From Vibrio rumoiensis 1S-45 (lineage in GTDB: Bacteria > Pseudomonadota > Gammaproteobacteria > Enterobacterales > Vibrionaceae), in assembly GCF_000286955.2 (NCBI RefSeq), contig NZ_AJYK02000002.1, positions 22,490-74,250 on the forward strand: a DNA stretch of 51,761 nucleotides. The letters run 5' to 3'. A program made the position numbers and the translations under genes. This document shows, in pieces, positions 1 through 8,591 of the stretch; position 1 is the first letter of the stretch; every line of letters begins with the position of its first letter. The notes under the pieces are model-generated. The model saw only the letters and a program-made list of their open reading frames with translations, was not told where the DNA came from and ran no database searches.

Positions 1-148
1 ATTTTTTAAAGCATTCTGATTGAACGCAGAAGATATTAACCATGCCTTATTCGTGTTGCAAGCAGAAATTTATAACTTTGAGTGTGTTTGTTGCCTTTAT
101 GGTCTAATTGCTGTTTTTTTGCACTTTTGTTTTTCAGTCATGAAAAGA

Positions 149-193
149 AAAACATCCAATATTCATGACGATTTTTATCATATTGGATGTTTT
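149..193. terminator. Intrinsic terminator, probably bidirectional
   Basis: A perfect 14-bp inverted repeat (arms 149-162 and 180-193, containing ACATCCAATAT) encloses a 17-nt loop. A T-rich tract follows on both strands. It could end the mobAB transcript, whose last codon is about 100 bp away, or a plus-strand gene lying before the window. Confidence 0.7.
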
Positions 194-290
194 TGTTGTT
201 TGATGAATAACTTAGCTTGAACTATGAGTAAGATACCAGTGTCGTACTTATTTAACTGAATTCTGGCTTACTCATAAAAATTCTAATTCA

Positions 291-821
291 TTATTTCTGC
301 GTTAACGGTAAGTCTTGGGTGAATCTTATGACCAAATCACAAATAGCATTAAGATCATTTATAGAGACGTGAGGCAGTTCGGTGTTTAGGTCGTCACAGT
401 CTGAAGCAATAGCAATGATATTGTCATCATCTGGATGTAGCCAAGGCTTACCAACTTCTTCACGGTGCAATTCAATTTTAGGGAACGATAAATTTTTACA
501 CCCTTCAACTAAAATAAAATCGAGTTTACTGCTATCAAAATGGGTCAATAAATCAAAAAAGGGGGCTTCTTCATCCGGTGTTTCTGTCATTAATACATGA
601 CGATTACGAGATGAGATTAACATTTGAGATGCACCTGCTTTCCGTAGGCGATAGCTGTCTTTACCTGGTTGATCAACATCAAAGTCATGGTGAGCGTGTT
701 TAAATACACCAACACGTAAGCCTTTTTCGGTTAATTTTGGTAAAAGAGCTTCAAGCAAAGTTGTTTTTCCAGTTCCGCTGTACGCTGCAAAACCAAGAAT
801 AGGAATAGAGCATGAATTCAT
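291..821 (-). CDS. mobB: Molybdopterin-guanine dinucleotide biosynthesis adaptor protein MobB
   Basis: This 176-residue protein matches the usual length of MobB, a P-loop GTP-binding partner of MobA in making the guanine dinucleotide form of molybdenum cofactor. The N-terminal P-loop (GFAAYSGTGKTTL, about residues 10-22) is intact, and an HAHHDFDVD segment near residue 42 is typical of the family. In E. coli the protein is helpful but not essential for cofactor activation. It lies 9 bp downstream of mobA on the same strand and is surely co-transcribed with it. The function is well established for the family; identification is by sequence motifs and by the MobA neighbour. Confidence 0.93.
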   Translation of the reverse strand: MNSCSIPILGFAAYSGTGKTTLLEALLPKLTEKGLRVGVFKHAHHDFDVDQPGKDSYRLRKAGASQMLISSRNRHVLMTETPDEEAPFFDLLTHFDSSKLDFILVEGCKNLSFPKIELHREEVGKPWLHPDDDNIIAIASDCDDLNTELPHVSINDLNAICDLVIRFTQDLPLTQK

Positions 822-830
822 AGAAAACCT

Positions 831-1421
831 TTATTTATCTATATTTGGATAATGTTTTAACTGTTCAAGTGTATTTAGGTTGATAAAGGTTTCTTTTTCA
901 TTTGAAAAATCCACCTTATAGGTTTTACATTCATCATAGAAAGCTGTGATCTTTCTCTCTCCACGATCGAGGAAATCCTTGAGTTTGTTTGTTACCCTGT
1001 GATGAAAGAGTGTAAAAACGGGTTGATAATAATCACCATCATGTGCCACTAAAATATCGGCATCTTCTTGCCAACCACTGCAAAATATTTCCGCTAAATT
1101 AGCCGGAATATTAGGGCTATCACAAGGAACAAAACCAACCCAATCATGCTGATTGTAATGAGTTAAACCCGCATGGATACCACCAAGTGGGCCCGGATAT
1201 TCAGCAATAATGTCGGCAATAACTGGTGCATAATGCTGATATATTTCTTGACTACGATTGGCATTAATTACGATCGAAGATGCTTGGGGCTTTAATGCTG
1301 AAATGACATATTCGATTAACGGTTTACCATTGAGTTTGACTAAACCTTTATCCAGTCCACCCATTCGAGAACCTTGTCCTCCCGCAAGTACAACCCAATG
1401 GATCTTCTTTGGTGTCAGCAT
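831..1421 (-). CDS. mobA: Molybdenum cofactor guanylyltransferase MobA
   Basis: MobA transfers GMP from GTP to molybdopterin to form the bis-MGD cofactor of nitrate, TMAO, DMSO and formate enzymes. The protein is 196 residues, normal for the family. It starts with the nucleotidyltransferase signature LAGGQGSRMGGLDKGL (about residues 12-27), which binds the GTP phosphates, followed by GKPLIEYV and the PCDSPNIP motif near residue 100 that carries the metal-binding aspartate. It is the first gene of a two-gene unit with mobB. A perfect FNR box lies about 110 bp upstream (1532-1545), which suggests induction at low oxygen, when molybdoenzymes are needed. Confidence 0.95.
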   Translation of the reverse strand: MLTPKKIHWVVLAGGQGSRMGGLDKGLVKLNGKPLIEYVISALKPQASSIVINANRSQEIYQHYAPVIADIIAEYPGPLGGIHAGLTHYNQHDWVGFVPCDSPNIPANLAEIFCSGWQEDADILVAHDGDYYQPVFTLFHHRVTNKLKDFLDRGERKITAFYDECKTYKVDFSNEKETFINLNTLEQLKHYPNIDK

Positions 1422-1459
1422 GATACGTCTCTATATAGGTAGTTTATTAATATTTTTCG

Positions 1460-1479
1460 TTAGATGAATGATCATCTAA
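1460..1479. promoter_or_regulatory. Palindromic operator-like element upstream of mobA
   Basis: An interrupted palindrome: TTAGATGA, four bases, TCATCTAA. The arms are perfect 8-bp complements with no T-run after them, so an operator is likelier than a terminator. It sits between the FNR box and the mobA start, 39 bp upstream of the ATG. The binding protein, if any, is unknown. Confidence 0.35.
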
Positions 1480-1531
1480 GTTAATATCATTGATGATAGC
1501 GATCAGTAAACCATTTTAGATATTACGCTTA

Positions 1532-1545
1532 TTGATTTAAATCAA
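1532..1545. promoter_or_regulatory. FNR-binding site
   Basis: TTGATTTAAATCAA is an exact match to the FNR consensus TTGAT-N4-ATCAA. It lies 111 bp from the mobA start codon and about 300 bp from the betaine-transporter start. Spacing and pathway logic favour mobAB as the target. The window also encodes FNR (25319-26065). Confidence 0.8.
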
Positions 1546-1843
1546 GTCGTTGCAAAAATCTGGATTAAACAACAATACCTAAAGTAGATCATTCGTTGCA
1601 TGAGTCATCATGCTGTTTGGTCAAAGCAGGATTGTAACACCTCTAATATTCATATCATGGATGCATTTTTTGTTCTATTTACCGAGTAAGTATTTCTGTC
1701 TAACAATAAAGAAATATGCTGAGTGTTTTTTATACAATTAAAAGCAGTATTTGGTTTTATATCTATAATTTACACATTGATGAACATTCGCTGAACCAAA
1801 TACAGTACGATTAATAAAACAATAAAAATATAAGGATATGTAT

Positions 1844-2848
1844 ATGAAGAAAGTACTCTGTACTTCGACCTTTTTGCTTGCGTCGACACTTCCATTTACT
1901 AGTTCAGCTTCTGAATGTGGCTCTGTATCTATTGCTGATATGAATTGGAGCTCTGCCACACTGATGGCGAATGTGGATAAATTTATCTTAGAAAATGCTT
2001 ATCAATGTGATGTTGAATTAGTCCCGGGCGATACTGTACCTACGACAACCTCAATGGTTGAAAAAGGCGAGCCGGATATTGCACCAGAGCTTTGGAGTAA
2101 CTCGGCAAAAGAATTACTTGAAAATGGTGTGAAAGAAAAGCGTCTTCGTTTTGCGGGTCAAAGCTTATCGGATGGTGGTGAAGAAGGGTATTGGGTACCG
2201 CAATATATGGTTGATAAAGACCCCAGCCTTGCCACTATCGAAGGAATAAAAGCGAACGCTAAATTATTTACTCACCCTGAAGATGACAGTAAACATGCGT
2301 TTTATACTTGTCCTGCCGGTTGGACATGCCAAATATCAGCAGGGCATATTTTTGATGCACTTCAACTCAAGAAATCTGGATTTGAACAAGTTGATCCAGG
2401 TTCTGGCGCGGCGCTTGCTGCCACCATCGCTAAAGCTTATTCACGTCAAGAACCTTGGTTTGGTTACTATTGGGCACCAACAGCCGTATTAGGTAAATAC
2501 CCTATGGTTAAAGTAGAGTTTGGTCAAGGCACTGACGAGCAGCATTACCAAAACTGTATTACTCAAGTGGAATGTAAAAATCCGAAGCCGATTATGTGGC
2601 CACGCTCTAAAGTCGATACGGTTGTGACTGAATCGTTTGCTGAGCGTGCACCGGATGCGATGAATTACTTAAGTAAGCGTGCATACACCAATAAACAAAT
2701 GAGCAATATGTTAGCTTGGATGGAAGATAACCAAGCCGACGGTGAAATGGCGATGGAAGAATTCATGCTTAAACACAAAGATATCTGGTCAAAATGGCTA
2801 GATGGACAAGCATTGAAATCCGTTGACTCTGCGGTCAGTAAATTGTAG
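1844..2848 (+). CDS. Glycine betaine/choline-type ABC transporter substrate-binding protein
   Basis: A periplasmic binding protein of the OpuAC/ProX class, 334 residues, with a typical signal peptide (charged MKK, hydrophobic core, cleavage near SSASE). It begins the mature part with the MNWSSATLM and DIAPELWSN segments seen in quaternary-amine binders, and it is rich in tryptophan and tyrosine (EGYWVPQY, PWFGYYWAP) that can form the cation cage. The ATG at 1844 was chosen because AAGGA lies 7 nt before it; an upstream ATG at 1838 sits too close to that site. It is the first gene of a binding protein-permease-ATPase operon. Betaine, choline or proline betaine are all possible ligands; the exact one cannot be read from sequence. 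Confidence 0.88.
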   Translation: MKKVLCTSTFLLASTLPFTSSASECGSVSIADMNWSSATLMANVDKFILENAYQCDVELVPGDTVPTTTSMVEKGEPDIAPELWSNSAKELLENGVKEKRLRFAGQSLSDGGEEGYWVPQYMVDKDPSLATIEGIKANAKLFTHPEDDSKHAFYTCPAGWTCQISAGHIFDALQLKKSGFEQVDPGSGAALAATIAKAYSRQEPWFGYYWAPTAVLGKYPMVKVEFGQGTDEQHYQNCITQVECKNPKPIMWPRSKVDTVVTESFAERAPDAMNYLSKRAYTNKQMSNMLAWMEDNQADGEMAMEEFMLKHKDIWSKWLDGQALKSVDSAVSKL

Positions 2849-2941
2849 TGACATGCCTAATCTATCATTGATTTTATCGATTTTAGGTTGAGCATAATTT
2901 TAGTTTGTATTAATAATAAATCATCAAATATCGGAAGTTGA

Positions 2942-3835
2942 ATGTCTTTTCCAACTTGGTTAACTGAGTTTCCTGAATTAGATCGGGACAGTTTGTTATG
3001 GATAAGAAGAACACTAGATTCTGCTTATCGCGATTTTTCTCGTCAATACGGCGATACTATTGAATCATTTTTCCACCCATTGCTGTCATTTTTGGTCGGG
3101 TTTGAAAAATTATTACTCAGCACACCTTGGTGGTTGGTAATAGGGGTACTGGCTGTGCTGTCTTTTGCTGCTAGCCGTTCTTGGAAACTGTCTTTAAGTG
3201 TCATCATTTCCTTTTTCTTAATCGGCTACTTCGGCATGTGGGAAGACACCATGAGAACCATGAGTATTATTCTGGTCTCAACTTTTGTCGCCATTGTCTT
3301 AGGTGTGCCTACCGGTATTGCTATGGCAAGTTCTAACCGGGTGCAGCGCATTGTCACGCCGCTATTAGATATCATGCAAACCATGCCCGCATTTGTTTAT
3401 TTAATTCCAATAGTGATGCTACTTGGGATTGGTAAGATCCCCGGTTTGATTGCAGTGGTGGTTTACGCCATTCCTCCGGTGATCCGCTTAACCAACCTCG
3501 GCATACGATTAGTTGATAAAGAAGTATTAGAAGCTTCCACCGCTTTTGGTGCGAATTCTTTTCAGCGTTTATTTGGGGTTCAAATCCCCCTTGCCATGCC
3601 TAACATTATGGCTGGTATTAACCAAACCATCATGATGGCGTTAGCGATGGTCGTTATTGCATCAATGATTGGTGTTAAAGGATTAGGGCAACCGGTTCTC
3701 AAATCGATAACCAATCAATATTTCACGCTTGGCTTGCTCAATGGCTTAGCGATTGTGGCTCTGGCGATTATTTTTGACCGTGTCACTCAAAGTTATGCCA
3801 AGCGTACTCAGCAACATCTTGGAGGTTCCAAATAA
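2942..3835 (+). CDS. proW: ABC transporter permease, ProW family
   Basis: A 297-residue integral membrane protein of the betaine/proline importer family. Its hydrophilic N-terminus is followed by several membrane segments from about residue 60. The cytoplasmic coupling loop (EASTAFGANSFQRLFGVQIPL then AMPNIMAG, about residues 199-225) is the EAA motif that contacts the ATPase. It lies 93 bp after the binding-protein gene. Its TAA stop overlaps the ATG of the ATPase gene by one base, so the two are translationally coupled. Probably imports compatible solutes under osmotic stress; that role is inferred from the family. Confidence 0.9.
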   Translation: MSFPTWLTEFPELDRDSLLWIRRTLDSAYRDFSRQYGDTIESFFHPLLSFLVGFEKLLLSTPWWLVIGVLAVLSFAASRSWKLSLSVIISFFLIGYFGMWEDTMRTMSIILVSTFVAIVLGVPTGIAMASSNRVQRIVTPLLDIMQTMPAFVYLIPIVMLLGIGKIPGLIAVVVYAIPPVIRLTNLGIRLVDKEVLEASTAFGANSFQRLFGVQIPLAMPNIMAGINQTIMMALAMVVIASMIGVKGLGQPVLKSITNQYFTLGLLNGLAIVALAIIFDRVTQSYAKRTQQHLGGSK

Positions 3836-4890
3836 TGGAAACAAAACTTCCAAATGAAGGCACCACACCTTCACAAGTGCCGCATATTCGAATTAAAGAA
3901 CTTTATAAAGTATTTGGCACCAATGCTTCGAGCGCCATTGAACAACTACAAAATGGCAAAAGCAAAGAACAATTAATGCATGAATCCAACTTGAGTGTTG
4001 GCTTGAACAATATCAACCTCGACATTAATCGTGGTGAAACGTTTGTGGTGATGGGGCTTTCGGGCTCTGGGAAATCAACACTTATTCGACACTTTAACCG
4101 TTTAATTGATCCCACTTCTGGGGCAATTGAACTGGATGGTGTTGATATTTGTTCTTTTTCTGCAAAAGAAATACAAGATCTGCGCCGTCATAAAATGTCG
4201 ATGGTTTTTCAGCGCTTTGGCTTACTACCACACCGTACCGTAATTCAAAATGTAGCTTACGGTTTAAAAATTCAAAAAGTCAGCCAAGATGTTTGTGAGA
4301 AAAAAGCCCAGCATTGGATAGATGTTGTGGGGTTGAAAGGCTACGAGCAACAATACCCAAACCAATTATCTGGCGGGCAACAACAACGAGTTGGATTAGC
4401 TCGTGCATTATGTACGGATGCTGAGATTTTGTTGATGGATGAAGCCTTTTCAGCACTTGATCCTCTCATACGCAGTGAAATGCAGTTACAGCTTAAAGAG
4501 CTGCAACAAAAGCTGAATAAGACGATTATCTTCATCACTCACGATCTCGACGAAGCGTTAAGGTTAGGGGATCGCATTGCGATTTTAAAAGATGGAGAAC
4601 TGATCCAACAAGGTTGCCCCATTGAAATTTTACTCAATCCAACCACGGATTATGTGGCATCGTTTGTCAAAGACATCAATCGGGCGCGCGCGTTAACCGT
4701 CGCAACGGTGATGGAGCCTTTAGATGATGAGGATAATATCGATATCAGTAATGCAGTAACACTTGAGCAAACCTTAGAAACCGTGATGCCAGTGGTGTTA
4801 GCAAGCCAACAATCGATTGCCGTGATAGATTCAGACGGAAAAGTGGTAGGCAAAATTCAAGCTGAAAAGTTAGCTCAAGTATTACGTTAA
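3835..4890 (+). CDS. proV: ABC transporter ATP-binding protein, ProV family
   Basis: The ATPase of the compatible-solute importer, 351 residues. It has a ProV-type N-terminal extension, Walker A GLSGSGKST, signature LSGGQQQRV, Walker B ILLMDEAFSALD and the switch histidine in FITHDLDEA. After about residue 285 there is only a short CBS-like segment, whereas E. coli ProV (about 400 residues) has two CBS modules for osmotic sensing. The reading frame ends cleanly before a strong terminator, so this looks like a natural short form rather than a truncation. Osmoregulation may differ from ProU as a result. Confidence 0.9.
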   Translation: METKLPNEGTTPSQVPHIRIKELYKVFGTNASSAIEQLQNGKSKEQLMHESNLSVGLNNINLDINRGETFVVMGLSGSGKSTLIRHFNRLIDPTSGAIELDGVDICSFSAKEIQDLRRHKMSMVFQRFGLLPHRTVIQNVAYGLKIQKVSQDVCEKKAQHWIDVVGLKGYEQQYPNQLSGGQQQRVGLARALCTDAEILLMDEAFSALDPLIRSEMQLQLKELQQKLNKTIIFITHDLDEALRLGDRIAILKDGELIQQGCPIEILLNPTTDYVASFVKDINRARALTVATVMEPLDDEDNIDISNAVTLEQTLETVMPVVLASQQSIAVIDSDGKVVGKIQAEKLAQVLR

Positions 4891-4952
4891 TGACTCGTAA
4901 GTTAACTAAGCTTGAAATTAACTAGGTATGAAGCTAACTAAGCATAATGAGT

Positions 4953-4997
4953 ACAAAACAAACAAGGCGGCTAAGATGGTGGCCTTGTTTGTTTTGT
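4953..4997. terminator. Bidirectional intrinsic terminator
   Basis: A 16-bp stem (ACAAAACAAACAAGGC at 4953-4968 and its complement at 4982-4997) lies between the convergent proV-like and phosphatase genes. The A-rich and T-rich ends serve as U-tracts in both directions. Confidence 0.85.
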
Positions 4998-5013
4998 ATA
5001 TAAAGCTTTCTGG

Positions 5014-5667
5014 TTATAAGCTTTGTAATAACTCTGGAGTAATTTGTTCAAGTGATGTTAGTTTGTGATCCGCAATAACAAAGCGAGGCTGTTCACGTTG
5101 TGAATGCTCTGGGATCACAATAGTCTTCATCTGAGCCGCTTTAGCTGCCAATAGACCAGTGAATGAATCCTCTAAAGCCACACAGTCTAATGGCGACACC
5201 TCTAATGCATCTGCTGCATTCAAGTACACTTCTGGGTGAGGTTTGCCATAGGGGAGTCCTTCAGCCGATAATACCGCTTCAAATACGCCATCCAACTCAA
5301 GTGCTTCTAACACCGCTTCAATCAGTACCATTGGAGATGAAGACGCTAAGGCAATCTTTAAATCTTGTTGTTGGCAGGTTTCAAGCGCATGGAATAAACC
5401 GGGCATCATCGGCTTGTGCTCTTTGACAAGTTCGATAACGCGCGTAAGGATCATATTACACACATCCTCACAGCTTAATCCACTCCATGGCGATTGACGG
5501 TAATAGAGCTCAACAATTTGATCAATACGGACACCGGTTGTATCTATGGTATCTTGCAACGTAAGTTTAACGCCCACTTTAGGGAATACTTCAAGTTGAG
5601 CTTGTTGCCAAAATGGTTCGGAATCCACCATCAAACCGTCCATATCAAACACTGCTGCTTTAATCAT
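5014..5667 (-). CDS. hxpB: HAD-family hexitol/sugar-phosphate phosphatase (HxpB/YniC-like)
   Basis: A 217-residue haloacid-dehalogenase phosphatase. Motif I is FDMDGLMVDSEP at residues 7-18 with both catalytic aspartates, motif II is ALASSSP near residue 107, and a C-terminal ALEDSFTGLLAAKAA carries the acidic motif. The FDMDGLMVDSEPFW start and length fit the E. coli YniC/HxpB group, which dephosphorylates 2-deoxyglucose-6-phosphate and hexitol phosphates. Substrates of HAD enzymes are hard to predict, so the subfamily name is tentative. It is a single gene ending at the bidirectional terminator. Confidence 0.8.
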   Translation of the reverse strand: MIKAAVFDMDGLMVDSEPFWQQAQLEVFPKVGVKLTLQDTIDTTGVRIDQIVELYYRQSPWSGLSCEDVCNMILTRVIELVKEHKPMMPGLFHALETCQQQDLKIALASSSPMVLIEAVLEALELDGVFEAVLSAEGLPYGKPHPEVYLNAADALEVSPLDCVALEDSFTGLLAAKAAQMKTIVIPEHSQREQPRFVIADHKLTSLEQITPELLQSL

Positions 5668-5932
5668 CTTGTATACCTTGTTTTGGAATTTGATAGGGAG
5701 TTTAGCACTATGTTATGACGATTTAATAGCGCTTAATCTTTTGATTCACACGCGATTCATTACCTTAAAATTCACCTTAAATATCAGGGCATATTAACGA
5801 TTAAAAGCCGATGTAATTTATATGCTGCTCATTAAATGATTCTTTCCTGTCTATCGCATTTCCTCCGATTCAAGCCACAATCCCTTCAAACAGTGAATAC
5901 ACTTATTTATTAAAAATAAGGAGAGCTCGAAG

Positions 5933-6817
5933 ATGAAGCAAAAAGAATACCGACCGTTGCCTGTAATCATAACAATGGCGTGTTTACCAGGGTCGCTTTC
6001 TTTGCACGCTGAAACGATAAATGTAATGAGTGATGAGAAGGGAAGCATACAACTTATGCTTGCCAATGAGTATGACGATGATATCAATATCAGTCACTAT
6101 TGCATGAGTGAGAAGTTAGATGGCATCCGTGCGGTTTGGGATGGTGAGCACTTTTACACACGTAATGGACATCCTATCATCGCGCCCAAATGGTTTACCC
6201 AAGGTTTTCCAAAGCTTAAATTAGATGGTGAGTTATGGGCGGGAAGAGGGCAATTTCCGCGCGTTCAACAAACCGTTCTTGATCACGAGCCAAATGATGA
6301 GGACTGGAAAGGCATTCGTTTTATGGCCTTTGATATTGTCGATGATAAACAGGCTTTTACTTTTCGATATCAGTGGTTAGATTCGGTTATTGGAACAACC
6401 AATTCCCCATACTTAGAATTGGTTACGCATGAGGCTATCTTATCGCGCGAAGCATTATTTGAGAGGTTAGAGGAAATAGAGCAAGGTCGTGGTGAAGGCT
6501 TGATGCTGAGAAAGTTCAGTAGTCACTATCAAAGTGGTCGTAATGATGATTTATTAAAACTGAAATCTTATCAAGATGATGAGGCGGTTGTAATTGGCTA
6601 TAAGCCGGGAAAAGGGCGCAATCGCGCGCAAGTAGGCTCTTTGTACGTGGAATGGAAAGATGGAAAACGATTTTATTTAGGTAGTGGCTTAACGGATGCA
6701 CAAAGATCTGATCCTCCCGCGCTAGGCAGTAAAGTAACCTTTCGATTTAATGGTTATACGCGTTCCGGTTTACCACGTTTTGCTCGATTTGTTCACGTTA
6801 GAGTGGAAGGAAGTTAA
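5933..6817 (+). CDS. ligE: Exported ATP-dependent DNA ligase, LigE type
   Basis: A small ATP-dependent DNA ligase, 294 residues, with an N-terminal signal-like segment (about residues 8-26, ending LSLHAET), which predicts periplasmic location. The nucleotidyltransferase motif I is EKLDGIRAVWDG, with K61 as the adenylated lysine. Other motifs follow: LDGELWAGRG (III), EGLMLRK (IV) and LLKLKSY (V), then an OB-fold domain with little else. LigE enzymes of Vibrio, Haemophilus and Neisseria seal nicks outside the cytoplasm and have been linked to DNA uptake or extracellular DNA. Shine-Dalgarno AAGGAG lies about 10 bp before the ATG. The gene stands alone. Confidence 0.9.
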   Translation: MKQKEYRPLPVIITMACLPGSLSLHAETINVMSDEKGSIQLMLANEYDDDINISHYCMSEKLDGIRAVWDGEHFYTRNGHPIIAPKWFTQGFPKLKLDGELWAGRGQFPRVQQTVLDHEPNDEDWKGIRFMAFDIVDDKQAFTFRYQWLDSVIGTTNSPYLELVTHEAILSREALFERLEEIEQGRGEGLMLRKFSSHYQSGRNDDLLKLKSYQDDEAVVIGYKPGKGRNRAQVGSLYVEWKDGKRFYLGSGLTDAQRSDPPALGSKVTFRFNGYTRSGLPRFARFVHVRVEGS

Positions 6818-6837
6818 ATCAAAACAACTAAATAAAA

Positions 6838-6858
6838 AGGCTCGAACCAGTCGAGCCT
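6838..6858 (-). terminator. Intrinsic terminator of norM
   Basis: The stem AGGCTCGA / TCGAGCCT (6838-6845 with 6851-6858) has a 5-nt loop. Read on the minus strand it is followed by a run of T (complement of 6834-6838), placing it just after the norM stop codon. Confidence 0.75.
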
Positions 6859-6889
6859 AATGTTGGATTTATTAGTCGTAGCAACAAGA

Positions 6890-8278
6890 TTAGCGGCCGG
6901 CAAACTCCAACTGAACTTCATCGGATTGTCTATGCAACCAGTATAAGCGTGCAGACAATAATACCGCTGCCATACTTAATCCGAAGATGATTCCAATCCA
7001 GAACCCATTCACACCCATCGGTTTGTCTGTAATCCAGCTTGTCATACCAAGAATGTAACCAATTGGCATGCCGACTATCCAATATGAGAATAGGGTACGA
7101 GTCAGTATTGAACTCATATCCTTATAACCACGTAAAGCCCCAGCAGCAATCACTTGTATTGCATCACTGCATTGATAAATCGCTGCCATAAATAACAAGT
7201 GCATAGCGATTTCTAACACTTCTTTATTGTCAGTGTACAAACGGATAATTTGCTCACTGAACACAATGGTTAAACCAGCAGTCATTAATGCGGTCACAAA
7301 CGCGACTATTAACCCCACATGAGAGGACACTTTTGCACCTTCCACATTATGCTCACCCAATTGATGACCAACACGGATACTTACTGCTGCCGCAATACTC
7401 ATAGGCAGCATGAAAACCATAGAGGCAAAATTGATAGCCACTTGATGCGCTGCGACAATGATTGGCCCAAGTGGGGCAATCAATAGGGCAACCACTGCAA
7501 AAAGCGTCACTTCGAAGAAGATAGAAGCGGCAATTGGAAACCCTAAACGGAATAAGCGTGATAACGAATGCATATTCGGTTTATGAAACTCTGTAAAAAT
7601 ATGGATGTTCTTGAACTTTTTCGCCGTGATCACATACCCAAGCATGCATAAGAACATCACCCAATAAACAATGGCCGTTGCAACACCACAACCAACAGCG
7701 CCAAGTGCTGGCATACCAAACTTACCATAAACAAAAATCCAGTTTAAAGGCACATTAAGCCCTAAGCCAATGAATCCAAGGATCATTGCCGGCTTTGTTA
7801 AAGATAATCCGTCAGAAAGACTACGCAGTGTTTGGAATAATAAAAACGCAGGTACAGCAAAGATCATCGAAAACATATAGCCATTGGTTTTAGCTGCCAT
7901 GACGGGTTCGATTTTCATGACATGTAAAATATGCTGAGTTTGCGATAACACAACAACAATAGGGATCGCCACAAGGAATGAAAGATAAAAGCCTTGTTGA
8001 ATTTCATGTGCAATTCGAACTTGTCGTCCAGAACCATTTAATTGCGCTACCACAGGTACTAAGGCAAGCAATAAACCGATACCAAATAAAATAGAGGGCA
8101 GCCAAATACTCGATGCAACAGCAACAGCTGCCATATCGGTCGCACTGACTCCACCGGCCATAACGGTATCCACAAATCCCATACCTGTTTGAGCGACAGA
8201 GGCAAGTAAAACGGGGGTCGCTAACTTAACAAGGATGGAACTTTCTTTACGATAACGATGCACAAATTCTCCTAACAA
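6890..8278 (-). CDS. norM: MATE family multidrug efflux pump NorM
   Basis: A 462-residue protein with about twelve hydrophobic segments in two related halves, the pattern of the multidrug and toxic compound extrusion family. The N-terminal part (LATPVLLASVAQTGMGFVDTVMAGG) is nearly diagnostic of the NorM branch of Vibrio and Enterobacteria, which exports fluoroquinolones, dyes and other cations using a sodium or proton gradient. The acidic residue within helix 1 (FVDTVMAG) is the conserved cation-coupling aspartate. It is a monocistronic gene with its own terminator. Confidence 0.93.
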   Translation of the reverse strand: MLGEFVHRYRKESSILVKLATPVLLASVAQTGMGFVDTVMAGGVSATDMAAVAVASSIWLPSILFGIGLLLALVPVVAQLNGSGRQVRIAHEIQQGFYLSFLVAIPIVVVLSQTQHILHVMKIEPVMAAKTNGYMFSMIFAVPAFLLFQTLRSLSDGLSLTKPAMILGFIGLGLNVPLNWIFVYGKFGMPALGAVGCGVATAIVYWVMFLCMLGYVITAKKFKNIHIFTEFHKPNMHSLSRLFRLGFPIAASIFFEVTLFAVVALLIAPLGPIIVAAHQVAINFASMVFMLPMSIAAAVSIRVGHQLGEHNVEGAKVSSHVGLIVAFVTALMTAGLTIVFSEQIIRLYTDNKEVLEIAMHLLFMAAIYQCSDAIQVIAAGALRGYKDMSSILTRTLFSYWIVGMPIGYILGMTSWITDKPMGVNGFWIGIIFGLSMAAVLLSARLYWLHRQSDEVQLEFAGR

Positions 8279-8346
8279 CGTTAAAACACGAGAAGATGAT
8301 TATAGCGATTATTTACATTATAGCGATATAAATAACAGGCAATAAA

Positions 8347-8367
8347 AAGCCCCAAAATTAGGGGCTT
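8347..8367 (-). terminator. Intrinsic terminator of the CPXCG gene
   Basis: The stem AAGCCCC / GGGGCTT (8347-8353 with 8361-8367) is followed on the minus strand by TTTTTATT. It lies 27 bp after the stop codon of the small cysteine-rich gene. Confidence 0.75.
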
Positions 8368-8393
8368 AATGATTGTCTAAATTGTATTAAACT

Positions 8394-8591
8394 TTAAAAA
8401 AATGAGTGATCTTCTGCTCCAATACTTAATTGAACCTTTGCATTTTCGATTTTAAGTTCTAAATGAATTGCATGGCTACAAGCTGGACAATCATCATAAA
8501 AATCTTGGTCACCATTAGAAGAATCAACCGTCATACCAATTTGGTGTCCGCAATGTGGGCAAGACACTCTTTTTTCCATGTATTTTATCAT
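8394..8591 (-). CDS. CPXCG-motif cysteine-rich small protein
   Basis: A 65-residue protein with two CxxC pairs (SCPHCGH near the N-terminus and DDCPACS about 25 residues later), the pattern of a zinc ribbon. It belongs to the CPXCG cysteine-rich family found in many gammaproteobacteria; the function is unknown. The start was set at the ATG at 8591 because GAGGGA lies 6 nt upstream; a longer reading from 8636 would add 15 residues without a ribosome site, and an ATG at 8579 is also possible. It is a single gene with its own terminator. Confidence 0.75.
   Translation of the reverse strand: MIKYMEKRVSCPHCGHQIGMTVDSSNGDQDFYDDCPACSHAIHLELKIENAKVQLSIGAEDHSFF

Larger units (their letters stand above)
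1422..1843. other. Divergent intergenic region between mobA and the betaine transporter
   Basis: These 422 bases hold no convincing gene. They contain the FNR box at 1532-1545, a palindrome at 1460-1479, and the Shine-Dalgarno AAGGA at 1832-1836 for the binding-protein gene. Promoters for both divergent units must lie here, but no clean sigma70 pair could be assigned by eye. Confidence 0.6.

Noticed and set aside
20..220. Open frame of 66 residues at the left edge
   Set aside because: No ribosome site, no recognisable domain, and it runs through the terminator hairpin at 149-193.
3835..4890. Truncation or frameshift of the ProV-like gene
   Set aside because: The frame ends with a normal stop before a strong terminator, and no remaining CBS-coding sequence was seen downstream.
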